64,000 bases of DNA from Alloalcanivorax balearicus MACL04 (GCF_025532145.1 NZ_ARXS01000015.1:1-64000); one strand, 5' to 3'; shown: positions 54,516-63,009, counted from the stretch's first letter. Notes: generated by a model not told the origin, from the sequence alone. Made by a program: numbers and translations.

Positions 54516-55328
54516 ATGACTGACTTTAATGCCCTGCTGGACTCCCTCTCCAAGATCGCCCGTGATGCGGGCAGCGCCATTCTGACAGTGTATGAGCGGG
54601 ATGATCTGGGCGTGGAAACCAAAGACGACAAATCGCCGATCACCGAGGCGGATAAAGCCGCCCACGACATCATTGTCGCCGGCCTTGAGACGCTGACGCC
54701 GGAGATTCCGGTGTACTCCGAGGAATCCGGGGGCATCGACTACGCCACCCGCAAGGACTGGCCGCGGTTCTGGCTGGTGGACCCGCTGGACGGGACCAAG
54801 GAGTTCATCAAGCGTAATGGTGAGTTCACCGTGAACATCGCGCTGATCGAAGGCGACACGCCGGTGCTGGGCGTGGTCTATGTGCCGGTCACCGGTGTGC
54901 TGTACCTGGGCGGGCGCGGCGTCGGCGCCTTCAAGGAGGAAAACGGCGAACGCAGTGCCATTCAATGCCGTGAACGCACCACGCCGGTGGTGATGGTGGC
55001 CAGCCGCAGCCATGGCGGCGAAGCGGTGGAGAAACTGGAGACCTTCATTCGCGAGGAAGTCGGCGAAGTGGAACGCACCTCCATGGGCTCCTCGCTGAAA
55101 CTGTGCCTGGTGGCGGAAGGCAAGGCGGACCTCTATCCGCGTCTGGCGCCCACCAGCGAATGGGACACCGCCGCCGCCCATGCCGTGGTGTCCGCCGCCG
55201 GCGGCGTGGTGGTGAACACCGCCTTTCAGCCGTTGGTCTACAATAAACCGGATATTCTCAATCCCCACTTTCTGGTGCTCGGCCAGGCGGTGGACAGCTG
55301 GCGGTTCATCGCCCCCGCCCTGGAGTAA
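54516..55328 (+). CDS. cysQ: 3'(2'),5'-bisphosphate nucleotidase
   Basis: This 270-residue member of the inositol monophosphatase superfamily removes the 3'-phosphate of PAP/PAPS in sulfur metabolism. Metal-site motifs are SPITEADKAAHD (about 39-50), EES (about 69-71), WLVDPLDGTKEF (about 87-98) and SEWDTAAAHAVVSAAGG (about 214-230). The start at 54516 has GGAAAG six bases upstream. It follows nudE and is two bases from the next hydrolase gene, so the three may be one transcript. Confidence 0.93.
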   Translation: MTDFNALLDSLSKIARDAGSAILTVYERDDLGVETKDDKSPITEADKAAHDIIVAGLETLTPEIPVYSEESGGIDYATRKDWPRFWLVDPLDGTKEFIKRNGEFTVNIALIEGDTPVLGVVYVPVTGVLYLGGRGVGAFKEENGERSAIQCRERTTPVVMVASRSHGGEAVEKLETFIREEVGEVERTSMGSSLKLCLVAEGKADLYPRLAPTSEWDTAAAHAVVSAAGGVVVNTAFQPLVYNKPDILNPHFLVLGQAVDSWRFIAPALE

Positions 55329-55330
55329 CC

Positions 55331-56254
55331 ATGAGTCAGAGCGAAGCCATCCGATTCGTCAGCGCCGGTCAGTCCTGCTGCGGTGATCTGTTCCTGCCGG
55401 AAGGGGATGGGCCCTTCGCCACCCTGATCATGGCCCACGGCTTCGGCTTGACCCGGGAGTGCGGGCTGGCGCCGTTCCGGGACGCCTTCCTGGCCGCCGG
55501 TTACGCGGTGTTCTGGTTCGATTACCGCCATTTCGGCGACAGTGAAGGCATGCCCCGGCAACTGTTGTCACCGGCCCGTCAGGTGGCGGACTGGCAAGCG
55601 GCATTGCACACCGTGCGGGGCCTTGCGCAGGTGGATTCGGATCGCATCGTCCTGTGGGGAACGTCGTTTTCCGGCGGTCTGGTCACCGCGGTGGCGGCCC
55701 GTGAACGGGTGGCCGGCATCATCAGCCAGTGCCCGATGATGGACGGCTTCAACGCGGTGCTGGAAGTGATCCGCTACGCGGGGCTTATGCAGGGGTTGAA
55801 ACTTACCGCCCTGGGGGCTCTGGACGCGGTGCGCGGTGCGGCGGGGTTGGCGCCGTACTATGTGGCCAGCGCCGGCCAACCTGGTGAGGTGGCGGCGATG
55901 AGCAGCGAAGACGCTTATCAGGGTTACACCGCCTTGCTGGCGGACGGTGTTCCCAACCAGGTGGCGGCGCGGATCGCGTTCAGCCTGCCGCTGTTTCGCC
56001 CGGTGACCGTGGCCGACCGGATGCAATGCCCGGCGTTGGTGCTGGTCTGCGATGAGGACACGGTGGCGCCGGCGCGGGACGCGGACCGGGCGATCGCCCG
56101 GATGCCGGACGCGACGGTGCGCCGCTATTCCATCGGACACTTCGACATCTATCAGGGCGAACACCAGGAGCGCAGTCTGCGGGAGCAATTGGCCTTCCTG
56201 CGGCGGATTCTGGCTCCGAGTGATGAGCCGGCCGCGCCGGAGGCCGACCAGTAG
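55331..56254 (+). CDS. alpha/beta hydrolase (YcjY-like)
   Basis: This 307-residue alpha/beta hydrolase has the oxyanion-hole stretch LIMAHGFGLTRECGLAPF (about 33-50) and nucleophile elbow WGTSFSGG (about 111-118). Probable acid and His residues are in VLVCDEDTVAP and IGHFDIYQGE. The lid region is helical. The overall pattern resembles the YcjY/DUF1100-like esterases; substrate unknown. The C-terminus is acidic. It starts two bases after the cysQ stop. Confidence 0.82.
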   Translation: MSQSEAIRFVSAGQSCCGDLFLPEGDGPFATLIMAHGFGLTRECGLAPFRDAFLAAGYAVFWFDYRHFGDSEGMPRQLLSPARQVADWQAALHTVRGLAQVDSDRIVLWGTSFSGGLVTAVAARERVAGIISQCPMMDGFNAVLEVIRYAGLMQGLKLTALGALDAVRGAAGLAPYYVASAGQPGEVAAMSSEDAYQGYTALLADGVPNQVAARIAFSLPLFRPVTVADRMQCPALVLVCDEDTVAPARDADRAIARMPDATVRRYSIGHFDIYQGEHQERSLREQLAFLRRILAPSDEPAAPEADQ

Positions 56255-56263
56255 CGCGGGCTT

Positions 56264-56611
56264 TCAGCTCAGCCAGGGTGGCAGCAGCTCTATAAGCTGT
56301 TGGGTCATAGAGTCGTGGCTGAGATGAAAGGCCATGCCGAACAGGCACAGATTCAACGCCGGCAACATCAGCCCCAGCACCAGGAAATTCACCACCACGG
56401 TCTGACGGATGCGTCCGCTCCACAGCAGCGCGCTGATCACCACCACCACCGCCAGCGGCGCCGCCAACCAGTCCGGTGGCGTGATTTCGGTCCAGCCTGG
56501 AGGCAGGACGGGCAAGGTCAGGTCAGGCAAGAAATCGGAAAACAACGGCGGTGCCCCACAGCAAGCCGTCCTTGAATGTCCGTGGCGGTTCTTTATTCCG
56601 TGTTCCGCCAA
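56264..56611 (-). CDS. possible small membrane protein
   Basis: This 115-residue frame has two hydrophobic stretches (about 50-66 and 71-95). The first would have to use a TTG start or an internal one, and no clear Shine-Dalgarno is visible. It fills the gap between the hydrolase and Crp/Fnr genes and has a plausible membrane protein composition, but no family is recognised. It may be real or chance. Confidence 0.4.
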   Translation of the reverse strand: MAEHGIKNRHGHSRTACCGAPPLFSDFLPDLTLPVLPPGWTEITPPDWLAAPLAVVVVISALLWSGRIRQTVVVNFLVLGLMLPALNLCLFGMAFHLSHDSMTQQLIELLPPWLS

Positions 56612-56682
56612 TAATGATTTGGTGGCGAAATGCTATCACGATTAATACTAAAGTGTTAACTGTGTCTAATCAGAAAGTCACA

Positions 56683-57372
56683 CTAGTGCCCATCCAGGTA
56701 ATGCCGCAGGGCCTGGGGATCGGGCAGGGTAACGGTGCCGTAGCCAAACCGGACCAGCCCTTCCCTCTCCAGCTGCTTGAGCACCCCGTGCACGCCCTGG
56801 CGGCTCATGCCCAGCATGCTGGCGATATGCTCCCGGGTCAGCTTGAAGGTCACCGGCTCGGTGAGGGCGTGGCCGTCCAGGGTTTCCGCCAGAAACAACA
56901 GGCGCCGGCCAAGCCGGCCCGGCATATCGCGCAGAGCGTTGTCCTCGATCACGGAAATGGCCGACCACAGACGACGGCTGAGCATATCCAGAGTACGGGG
57001 ATAGGCCTCTGGATAGCGGCTCAGCAGGGCCCGATAATCCTGGCCGGGGATTTCCAGCAGTTCGCCATCGCTGTGGGCGGTGGCGCCGAACACCCGGGGC
57101 ATACCCGGTGAGAACACGGTGTCGCCGAACCAGGCGCCGGCCTGGAACAGGGTCAGGATGACTTCGCGCCCCTCGGGATTGGTGGAACTGATCCGCACAT
57201 TACCGGTGCCCACCACCGACAGGGTCGATTGCACCTCACCCCGCTCGTACAGCACCTGGCCGGTCCGGAACGGCCGGATGCGGGCCGCCGTGGCGGCTTC
57301 CCGCAAGGCCGATTCGGGTAATCCGGAGAGTAAGGAACAGCTGCGCAGAATGGCCAGGGCCCGGTCACTCAT
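56683..57372 (-). CDS. Crp/Fnr-family transcription regulator
   Basis: This 229-residue regulator has an N-terminal cyclic-nucleotide-binding-like beta-roll (about 15-130: RPFRTGQVLYERGEVQSTLSVVGTGNVRI), a dimer helix, and a winged helix-turn-helix (about 175-215: LTREHIASMLGMSRQGVHGVLKQLEREGLV). Only one cysteine is present near the N-terminus, so there is no FNR-type iron-sulfur cluster. The ligand is unknown. It diverges from the HD-domain gene across 260 bases, making that gene its most likely target. Confidence 0.85.
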   Translation of the reverse strand: MSDRALAILRSCSLLSGLPESALREAATAARIRPFRTGQVLYERGEVQSTLSVVGTGNVRISSTNPEGREVILTLFQAGAWFGDTVFSPGMPRVFGATAHSDGELLEIPGQDYRALLSRYPEAYPRTLDMLSRRLWSAISVIEDNALRDMPGRLGRRLLFLAETLDGHALTEPVTFKLTREHIASMLGMSRQGVHGVLKQLEREGLVRFGYGTVTLPDPQALRHYLDGH

Positions 57373-57442
57373 GGTCGTTTCCCCGTCGCTCTCTTGCCAT
57401 TCTTTCCGCCTCTTCTTTTGTCATCTCCCAAGTGTAAAGAAA

Positions 57443-57448
57443 TTGACA
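57443..57448 (+). promoter_or_regulatory. TTGACA with a GACA/TGTC repeat in the Crp/HD divergent gap
   Basis: TTGACA (57443-57448) could be the -35 of the HD gene; no good -10 at 17 bases is seen. A GACA-GTT-TGTC repeat (57445-57455) overlaps it and may be an operator. Farther down, CCACGGT (57480-57486) pairs with ACCGTGG (57504-57510) and may form a leader hairpin. Confidence 0.3.
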
Positions 57449-57632
57449 GTTTGTCGCCGCCCCCGGACCTAGACTGAACCCACGGTTCCATTGTTTGGCG
57501 CCCACCGTGGCGCGGACCGATACCCAATAACGTTCAACAATGACCCGTCGCGCCAGCCCGCCGCCACCGCGACCCGCTCTCCGGGCCGTGTCATCGGTGG
57601 CCCCCCGCGCCGGGGTTCGGGAGAACCACATC

Positions 57633-58241
57633 ATGCAAGGTCAGCACGACGAACTCAGAGCCGGCTTCACTCACATGGAAGACGGCAAGGCCGAAGACTG
57701 GCAGATCATTTCCGATGCCTTTGGCGGTTTCGCCCGGGAACTGCCGGACCGGGTGATCGAACACCTGCGTCTGCTGGAAGGCGATTGCGGCGGCTTCCCG
57801 GTGGACCGTCTCACCCATTGCCTGCAGACCGCCACTCTGGCTCATCAGGACGGCAAGGATGAGGAGTATGTGGTGTGCGCGCTGCTGCATGATATTGGCG
57901 ACACCCTTGGTCCGTACAACCACGCCGACATTGCCGCCTCCCTGCTGGAGCCGTTCGTCAGCGAAGAAAATCACTGGATGGTGAAACACCATGCCATTTT
58001 CCAGGGCTACTATTTCTTCCATCATCTGGGGCTGGATCGCAACCTGCGTGACCAGTTCCGGGACCATCCGTGCTTCGAACGTACCGTGGAGTTTTGCGCG
58101 AAATACGACGGTGCCGCCTTCGATCCGGAAGCGGAAACCCTGCCTTTGTCGTTCTTCGAGCCGATGCTGCGGCGGGTAATGGAAAAACCAAAACGCTCCC
58201 TGTACAAAAAGACCTTCGATAAACAGGAAGCCACCGCCTGA
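57633..58241 (+). CDS. HD-domain protein resembling PhnZ/MIOX di-iron oxygenases
   Basis: This 202-residue protein has an HD-type metal site: His62 (LTHCL), His86-Asp87 (LLHDIGD), His97 (YNHADIAASLL), His119/120 (MVKHHAIFQGYY) and Asp159 (KYDG). The number and spacing of ligands resemble the mixed-valent di-iron oxygenases PhnZ and myo-inositol oxygenase more than simple HD phosphohydrolases (His62 to His86 is 24 residues, as in PhnZ as I recall it). The natural substrate is unknown. The ATG at 57633 has GGGAGA upstream. It is divergent from a Crp/Fnr regulator. Confidence 0.75.
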   Translation: MQGQHDELRAGFTHMEDGKAEDWQIISDAFGGFARELPDRVIEHLRLLEGDCGGFPVDRLTHCLQTATLAHQDGKDEEYVVCALLHDIGDTLGPYNHADIAASLLEPFVSEENHWMVKHHAIFQGYYFFHHLGLDRNLRDQFRDHPCFERTVEFCAKYDGAAFDPEAETLPLSFFEPMLRRVMEKPKRSLYKKTFDKQEATA

Positions 58242-58258
58242 TCATCGCCCGCCTGATC

Positions 58259-58292
58259 GCCAATACCGATGGACATACCTGTCGGTATTGGC
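58259..58292 (+). terminator. hairpin after the HD-domain gene
   Basis: GCCAATACCGA (58259-58269) pairs perfectly with TCGGTATTGGC (58282-58292) over a 12-base loop, 17 bases past the stop. The T-run after it is weak (ACTTCTGTTATT). Confidence 0.55.
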
Positions 58293-58296
58293 ACTT

Positions 58297-58336
58297 CTGT
58301 TATTGAAATGACATTTCATCGTCACTGCTTGGTCAC
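58297..58336 (+). promoter_or_regulatory. Pho-box-like array before the phosphoesterase
   Basis: Four units at 11-base spacing: GTTAT (58299), GACAT (58310), GTCAC (58321) and GTCAC (58332). The last two are exact and the first two have one mismatch each. A TTCTAA (58344-58349) lies seven bases after the last unit, the same spacing as at 2034-2042. It starts about 90 bases upstream of the ATG at 58390. Confidence 0.6.
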
Positions 58337-58389
58337 CTCCGTTTTCTAAAGTACGCGCCCTGTCCTTATCGTGATTGCGGAGCTTGCTG

Positions 58390-60312
58390 ATGAATGCGTT
58401 GAGACCCGTCGGGTGGCGTGCCACCTGGCTCGTTATTCTTTTGTCTTTGTTTCTGACCGCCTGTGGCGGCGACAGTAGCGGCCATTCCGGAGGTGAGCCT
58501 ACGCCACCGGATAGCGGGAACGGCGACAATGGTGGTGATGGAGACGGTGGCGGTGATGACGGTGGGGAAACCGGCCAGAACTTCACCGTGGCGGTGATCC
58601 CGGATACCCAGAAGTATTCCCGTTATTCTCCGGAACGTTACATCGCCCAGACGCAGTGGATCGCGGACAATTACCAGGAATACAACATTCCCTTCACTCT
58701 GCATCTGGGGGACGTGGTCGACCTGCCCCGCGAGGATTCCGAATGGGCGGCGGCGATGGAAGCCATGCAGATTCTCGACGTCAATCCGGAAACACCGTAC
58801 AGCATCCTCGCTGGCAACCACGATGTGCTGAACAGCGGGCAGTGGGACGCGGACCGGGATCTGGCCGCCGAACCTTTCCCGCGGTACTTCTCCGCGGCCC
58901 GCCAGGCCGGCAACTTCTCCACCTTTCAGGGTGCGGACAATACTGGCTTCAACAGTTATCACATCTTCGAAGCCGAAGGGCGTGAGTATCTGGTGCTGGC
59001 CCTGGACTGGCGTGTATCCGATCAGTCGCTGGAGTGGGCCCGTGGTGTGCTGGACGCGCATCCGGATGTCCCCACCATTCTGACCACGCACCAGTTGCTT
59101 AACATCGCCGGTGATGGCGAAACCGCCATTTTCACCGAGCATGGCGCGCTTTTGTGGGAGCAGCTGATTCGCAGCCACGATCAGATTTTCCTGACTTTCA
59201 ACGGCCACCACCACGGCGAAGCCATGATGGTGGGCAAGAACGACTACGGCCGTGACGTGGTCATGGTGGTGGTGGATTACCAATCCGGCTTCTGGGGCGG
59301 TAATGGCATGATGCAACTGGTGACGTTCGACCTCACCAACGACGAACTGGATTTCATGTCCTACTCCCCCTGGGTGGCGGCCATCGACGAAGCCAGCCGT
59401 CAGCCCCAGGACGAATTGTCGCGCTGGGAATTCAGCGTGCCGATGGATTTTGAGCAGCGCTTCGCCGATCTGAACCAGGGCGAGGGGATCGTGGCGCCGG
59501 GCAGCATCGAGGGCACTCAGGCCTACTGGATTCTGGATTCGGAGCACCAGATCACCGCCACCGACAACAGCGTGAAGTTCATGGATGCGTCCGGTAACGG
59601 CAACACCATGACGCTGGTGCCCTATAACGATTCGGAAGGTAACGATCCGCAAGGTGCACTCTCCGACTTCTTCCAGGTCACCGCGGACGCGCCCGCGTTC
59701 GGCTACGCCACCGGCAGCGCCCGCTTCATGGGGCGCAACGAAATCGGAGGCTATTACCTGACCACCGACGGCCCGGGCCTGACCTTCGAGCAGAGTGCAG
59801 CTGGCGAGCAGGGCTTCCTGCCCCAGTACACCATCGAAGCCATCGTCCGTCTGCCTGGAGACTGGACTCCCGAGAACAATCAGTGGTCCGGTATCCTCAA
59901 CCACCAACCGGGCATTACCCAGGTGTGTAACTATCACTCGGTTTCCTGCTCAGGCAGCGACGCTTCCCTGGGCCTGAATGTCTCTTCCCTGAAAGAGTTC
60001 CAGTGGGTGAGTACCTCCCAGAACGGCAAGGGCCAGGACAACTGGTCCTGGGAAGTGAGCAACGGGTACTGGTATCACATCGCGTTGGTAAATGACGGTG
60101 AGCGGGTGCAGATGTATGTGGACGGCTCCCTGGTCATGCGCACCGGTGTCGATGAGCAACAGGGTCTGCTGGTGGAGCCGGGCCAGCCCTGGTCCATCGG
60201 CGTGAACAGCTGGCAGGGCAACCCCAGCAATCTGTTCGCCGGCGATATCGCTGAGATCCGTATTAACAACCGCGCCTTGGGACGGGACGAGTGGTTGTAT
60301 AACCAGAGATAA
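58390..60312 (+). CDS. calcineurin-like phosphoesterase lipoprotein with LamG-like domain
   Basis: This 640-residue protein has lipobox L-T-A-C ending at Cys25, a Gly/Asp-rich linker (about 26-60), and a metallophosphoesterase domain (about 62-330). Metal motifs are VIPDTQ (68-71 region), LHLGDVVD, LAGNHDV, LTTHQLL and FNGHHHGE. The C-terminal part (about 400-635) includes a LamG/concanavalin-like beta-sandwich with YTIEAIVRLPG and IAEIRINNRALGRDEW. It probably cleaves phosphodiesters or phosphomonoesters outside the cell. The start at 58390 has GGAG upstream. A Pho-box-like array precedes it and a strong terminator follows. Confidence 0.83.
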   Translation: MNALRPVGWRATWLVILLSLFLTACGGDSSGHSGGEPTPPDSGNGDNGGDGDGGGDDGGETGQNFTVAVIPDTQKYSRYSPERYIAQTQWIADNYQEYNIPFTLHLGDVVDLPREDSEWAAAMEAMQILDVNPETPYSILAGNHDVLNSGQWDADRDLAAEPFPRYFSAARQAGNFSTFQGADNTGFNSYHIFEAEGREYLVLALDWRVSDQSLEWARGVLDAHPDVPTILTTHQLLNIAGDGETAIFTEHGALLWEQLIRSHDQIFLTFNGHHHGEAMMVGKNDYGRDVVMVVVDYQSGFWGGNGMMQLVTFDLTNDELDFMSYSPWVAAIDEASRQPQDELSRWEFSVPMDFEQRFADLNQGEGIVAPGSIEGTQAYWILDSEHQITATDNSVKFMDASGNGNTMTLVPYNDSEGNDPQGALSDFFQVTADAPAFGYATGSARFMGRNEIGGYYLTTDGPGLTFEQSAAGEQGFLPQYTIEAIVRLPGDWTPENNQWSGILNHQPGITQVCNYHSVSCSGSDASLGLNVSSLKEFQWVSTSQNGKGQDNWSWEVSNGYWYHIALVNDGERVQMYVDGSLVMRTGVDEQQGLLVEPGQPWSIGVNSWQGNPSNLFAGDIAEIRINNRALGRDEWLYNQR

Positions 60313-60338
60313 CCATAAAAGTAACTACCCTCATTTTC

Positions 60339-60364
60339 AGGGCGCCAGATGGCGCCCTTTTTTT
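60339..60364 (+). terminator. intrinsic terminator after the phosphoesterase
   Basis: AGGGCGCC-AGAT-GGCGCCCT (60339-60358) is followed by T7. It ends the plus-strand phosphoesterase gene and lies just before the end of the convergent MarR gene. Confidence 0.9.
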
Positions 60365-60369
60365 CAGAC

Positions 60370-60810
60370 TCAGCCGCCCAATCGCCGTGCCATGGCCTCC
60401 ATGACACGGCGCCAGCCTTCGTGATCATCGCCGGTCTCGGCGAAGGACTCTCTTAACAACTGGTGCTGGATGCCGGTGAGATGGGCCTGCAGGGCCTTGC
60501 CTTGCTCGGTCAGGGACAGGCGCTTGATGCGTTTGTCGTTGTCGTCCCGGCGCACGTCCACGTAACCCTGCTCGGCCAGAGTCTTCAGAGGTTTGTGAAT
60601 GGCCTGCTTGGTGAGGCGCATGGCTTCCACTAGCTCATTGACGCTGAGGTCGTTGTAGCGGTTGATAAAGAACAGCAGACGGTGATGGATACGGGACAGG
60701 CCATAGGTCTTGAGGATGGCGTCGGGTTCCGCGACCAGGCCGCGAAAGGCGAAATGGAGGGTCTCCAGGGTGGCGTCCAGATCTTCGGGGGAAAGGCTCT
60801 CTGTCATCAT
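60370..60810 (-). CDS. MarR-family regulator
   Basis: This 146-residue protein has the MarR winged helix (about 40-105: RIHHRLLFFINRYNDLSVNELVEAMRLTKQAIHKPLKTLAEQGYVDVRRDDNDKRIKRLSLTEQG). MarR proteins are usually small-molecule-responsive repressors. The 200 bases upstream contain A/T-rich sequence, but I see no clear palindrome. The target is not obvious; neighbours are the convergent phosphoesterase and the same-strand lipoprotein gene upstream. ATG at 60810 or 60807. Confidence 0.88.
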   Translation of the reverse strand: MMTESLSPEDLDATLETLHFAFRGLVAEPDAILKTYGLSRIHHRLLFFINRYNDLSVNELVEAMRLTKQAIHKPLKTLAEQGYVDVRRDDNDKRIKRLSLTEQGKALQAHLTGIQHQLLRESFAETGDDHEGWRRVMEAMARRLGG

Positions 60811-60964
60811 CGACTCACTGTCTCGATTGGCTGAGGGTCATTGGTCAGAATGATTGACTTTCTTGGGGGTATTATGCAACCCGGTTGGGGCTAAAAGATG
60901 AGTCAGGAGCGTGCGCGGACAAGTAAATAATACGATATTAATGAAATGCGGGAGTAAAAATAGG

Positions 60965-60995
60965 GGGCGGCGCCGGTGGTAACCGGCCGCCGCCC
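60965..60995 (-). terminator. terminator after the choice-of-anchor-I gene
   Basis: On the minus strand, GGGCGGCGGCCGGT pairs with ACCGGCGCCGCCC around TACC (one-base bulge), followed by CTATTTTTAC. It begins about 16 bases past the stop of the upstream gene. The 200-base gap between that gene and the MarR start holds nothing else I recognise. Confidence 0.75.
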
Positions 60996-61011
60996 TGGGC
61001 AGGATCGGGTA

Positions 61012-62898
61012 TTAGTCCGCCAGCTTGGACTCTACCCGGTAGATGGCGGTGGTGCCGCTGACTTCGTTGCCCACGATTAGCAGCGCCTCTTCATTGGGAG
61101 ACTGATCCGCGGGGATGAATGCCAGACCTTCCGGGCCCAGATCGCCGGCTTCCACCGTGGAAGGGTCTTCGGTTGTCCAGTCTTCACGGGTGTTCAGATA
61201 GTCCTGGAAGATCGGCGCGGCGGGGTCGGTGATGTCATACACCAGAATGCCGCCCATGCGCTCCAGGCCCAGGAACAGGAAGTGCTTTTCGCCGATCTGG
61301 CCGATGGTCAGACCTTCCGGCTCCGGCCCTTTGTTGTCACTGCGGCTTTCCAGGGCGTTGCCTTCGTCGTGATTGCTGTTGAAGAAGTCCTTGCACGGAA
61401 TATCGCGATTGCTGCCCAGCATGCACTCCTCGCCGGCCAGGAACTGTTCGATGGCGTCGCCGGAATCCCATACCAGAGCGCCTTGTTCGTCCCAGATGGA
61501 GAACGAGCGGCCGCCAAAGGCGTACAGGTTGTCGTACATGAGGCGGTCGCCGTTGGCGTCTTCCAGACCCTGGTCGTTGAACATCACCGGGTTGCCAGCC
61601 TCGTCGGTGCGATAGCCTTCGGTCCAGGTGATGTTGAGACGGCCGAGTTTTTCATCGTCACGGCAGGTGCCCGGGTCGCCGGCGGTGGCGCCGCAGTAGC
61701 TGAAGGTTTCCGGATTGAGCAGTGCTCCAGCGGCCAGGGCGCGCAGGTGGGCCGGCAGGTCGTCGCCGCAGCGGCGATCGAAGCCGTTGGCGTGCACCAG
61801 ATGTTTGACGCGCCATTCCTCGACGAAGCCCTGGGTGACGTCGCCGTCGCAGGGCGCGGCGTCCTCGGTGCCGAAGTAGGCGGCGTTGTCTTCGCCCCAG
61901 GCGCGGGCGTCACCTTCGTTGGCGGTGACCAGATAGGTGGCGCCACCGGATGGGTAGGCGGCGATGGCATCCGGCAGGTACAGACCTTTGACACCGGGCC
62001 AGGTGGTGATGTTGATGGCGCCGTCGTCATCGGAGACGTCGAGCCCGTTGCCGTCTTCACCATGGTCCTTGGCGCCCAGCGCTACAATGTTGGTGACCTT
62101 GGCGTCGGCGATGTCGACAATCGCCAGAGCGTTGTTTTCCTGCAGGGTGACCCAGGCCTTGCCGCTGTCGGTGGAAACCGCGATGTATTCCGGTTCCAGG
62201 TCCATGGCCACGGAGGCGCCGGGGCCGTAGATGCGCACGCCGGCGGCCAATAGCTCGTCCTTGCGGTCATCAAAGCCGGTGAAATCCGCGGTGTTTTCCT
62301 GCGGGCTGGCCGGGTCGGTGATGTCCACGACACTGATGGAGCCTTCCGGATCCACGCTGTAGTCATCGCTGGGTTCGCCTTCGTTGGCGAGCAGAACGTA
62401 CCGGCCGTTCGGAGTGAAGGTCACCATGTCCGGTTGAGCGCCAACCGATGTGGTGGAGATCAGGTCGAAAGTATTGGCGTCATACAGCGCCAGATGGCCA
62501 GGATCGGTCTTGGTGGGGGCCTCCACCGCCAGAGCCACCAGATCGCCATGCACGGCGACGCTGTTGACCACGGTGCCCTCGCCAATGTTTTCGGTGGTCA
62601 GGGTGTCGGCGTGAACCGGGTTGGCCGGATCGCTCAGATCCAGCACATCCACCGCGCCTTTCTGTGCGTTGACCACGAAGGCTCGCTTGGTGCCGGCATG
62701 ATAGGCGGTGATTTCCGCCGCGCTGACGCCGAATTCCTGGCTGCTGTAGCGGCCCAGCAGTTGCAGGCTGATGCTTTCCGGGGTGATTACCGGCGGATCC
62801 ACCGGTCCCGGGTTGTCGTTGTTGTCACTGTCTCCCCCACAGGCACTGAGGGCGGCAGCCAGTACCGTGGTGGTGGCCAGAAGTCGCCAAGTCGCCAT
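61012..62898 (-). CDS. choice-of-anchor-I family lipoprotein
   Basis: This 628-residue protein has lipobox L-S-A-C ending near Cys20. The body is a propeller-like protein of the choice-of-anchor-I family: YHAGTKRAFVVNAQKGAVDVLDLSDPANPV (about 66-95), PDMVTFTPNGRYVLLANEGEPSDDY (about 155-179), YIAVSTDSGKAWVTLQENNALAIVDI, and GPEPEGLTIGQIGEKHFLFLGLERMGGI (about 525-552). Members are often annotated as alkaline-phosphatase-like, though activity is not established. Four 11-bp-spaced GTCAY repeats upstream suggest phosphate control. It probably sits at the cell envelope. Confidence 0.8.
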   Translation of the reverse strand: MATWRLLATTTVLAAALSACGGDSDNNDNPGPVDPPVITPESISLQLLGRYSSQEFGVSAAEITAYHAGTKRAFVVNAQKGAVDVLDLSDPANPVHADTLTTENIGEGTVVNSVAVHGDLVALAVEAPTKTDPGHLALYDANTFDLISTTSVGAQPDMVTFTPNGRYVLLANEGEPSDDYSVDPEGSISVVDITDPASPQENTADFTGFDDRKDELLAAGVRIYGPGASVAMDLEPEYIAVSTDSGKAWVTLQENNALAIVDIADAKVTNIVALGAKDHGEDGNGLDVSDDDGAINITTWPGVKGLYLPDAIAAYPSGGATYLVTANEGDARAWGEDNAAYFGTEDAAPCDGDVTQGFVEEWRVKHLVHANGFDRRCGDDLPAHLRALAAGALLNPETFSYCGATAGDPGTCRDDEKLGRLNITWTEGYRTDEAGNPVMFNDQGLEDANGDRLMYDNLYAFGGRSFSIWDEQGALVWDSGDAIEQFLAGEECMLGSNRDIPCKDFFNSNHDEGNALESRSDNKGPEPEGLTIGQIGEKHFLFLGLERMGGILVYDITDPAAPIFQDYLNTREDWTTEDPSTVEAGDLGPEGLAFIPADQSPNEEALLIVGNEVSGTTAIYRVESKLAD

Positions 62899-62949
62899 GA
62901 ATCGTCTCCAGTTGTCATTTTGGTCGCCCTTGGGGTGTACAGAACGGCG

Positions 62950-62987
62950 ATGACAATGGCGTGACGAAACGGTGACCGCCGCATGAC
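62950..62987 (-). promoter_or_regulatory. Pho-box-like array before the choice-of-anchor-I gene
   Basis: Read on the minus strand, GTCAT (62987-62983), GTCAC (62976-62972), GTCAC (62965-62961) and GTCAT (62954-62950) are all exact and exactly 11 bases apart. The array ends 52 bases before the start codon. The distal units overlap the hairpin at 62970-62997. Confidence 0.65.
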
Positions 62988-62997
62988 GGCGGCCACC
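62970..62997 (-). terminator. hairpin after the CoA-ligase gene
   Basis: ACGGTG-x-CCGCCG pairs with CGGCGG-x-CACCGT around CATGA, 13 bases past the stop of the CoA ligase. On the minus strand it is followed by only TTT. It overlaps the upstream units of the Pho-box-like array. Confidence 0.55.
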
Positions 62998-63009
62998 GTG
63001 AACAGGCTC

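Noticed and set aside
57443-57480. A strong sigma-70 promoter for the HD-domain gene
   Set aside because: TTGACA is perfect, but the best -10 candidate (TAGACT) is 21 bases away and nothing good lies at 16-18 bases, so it is kept only as a low-confidence site.
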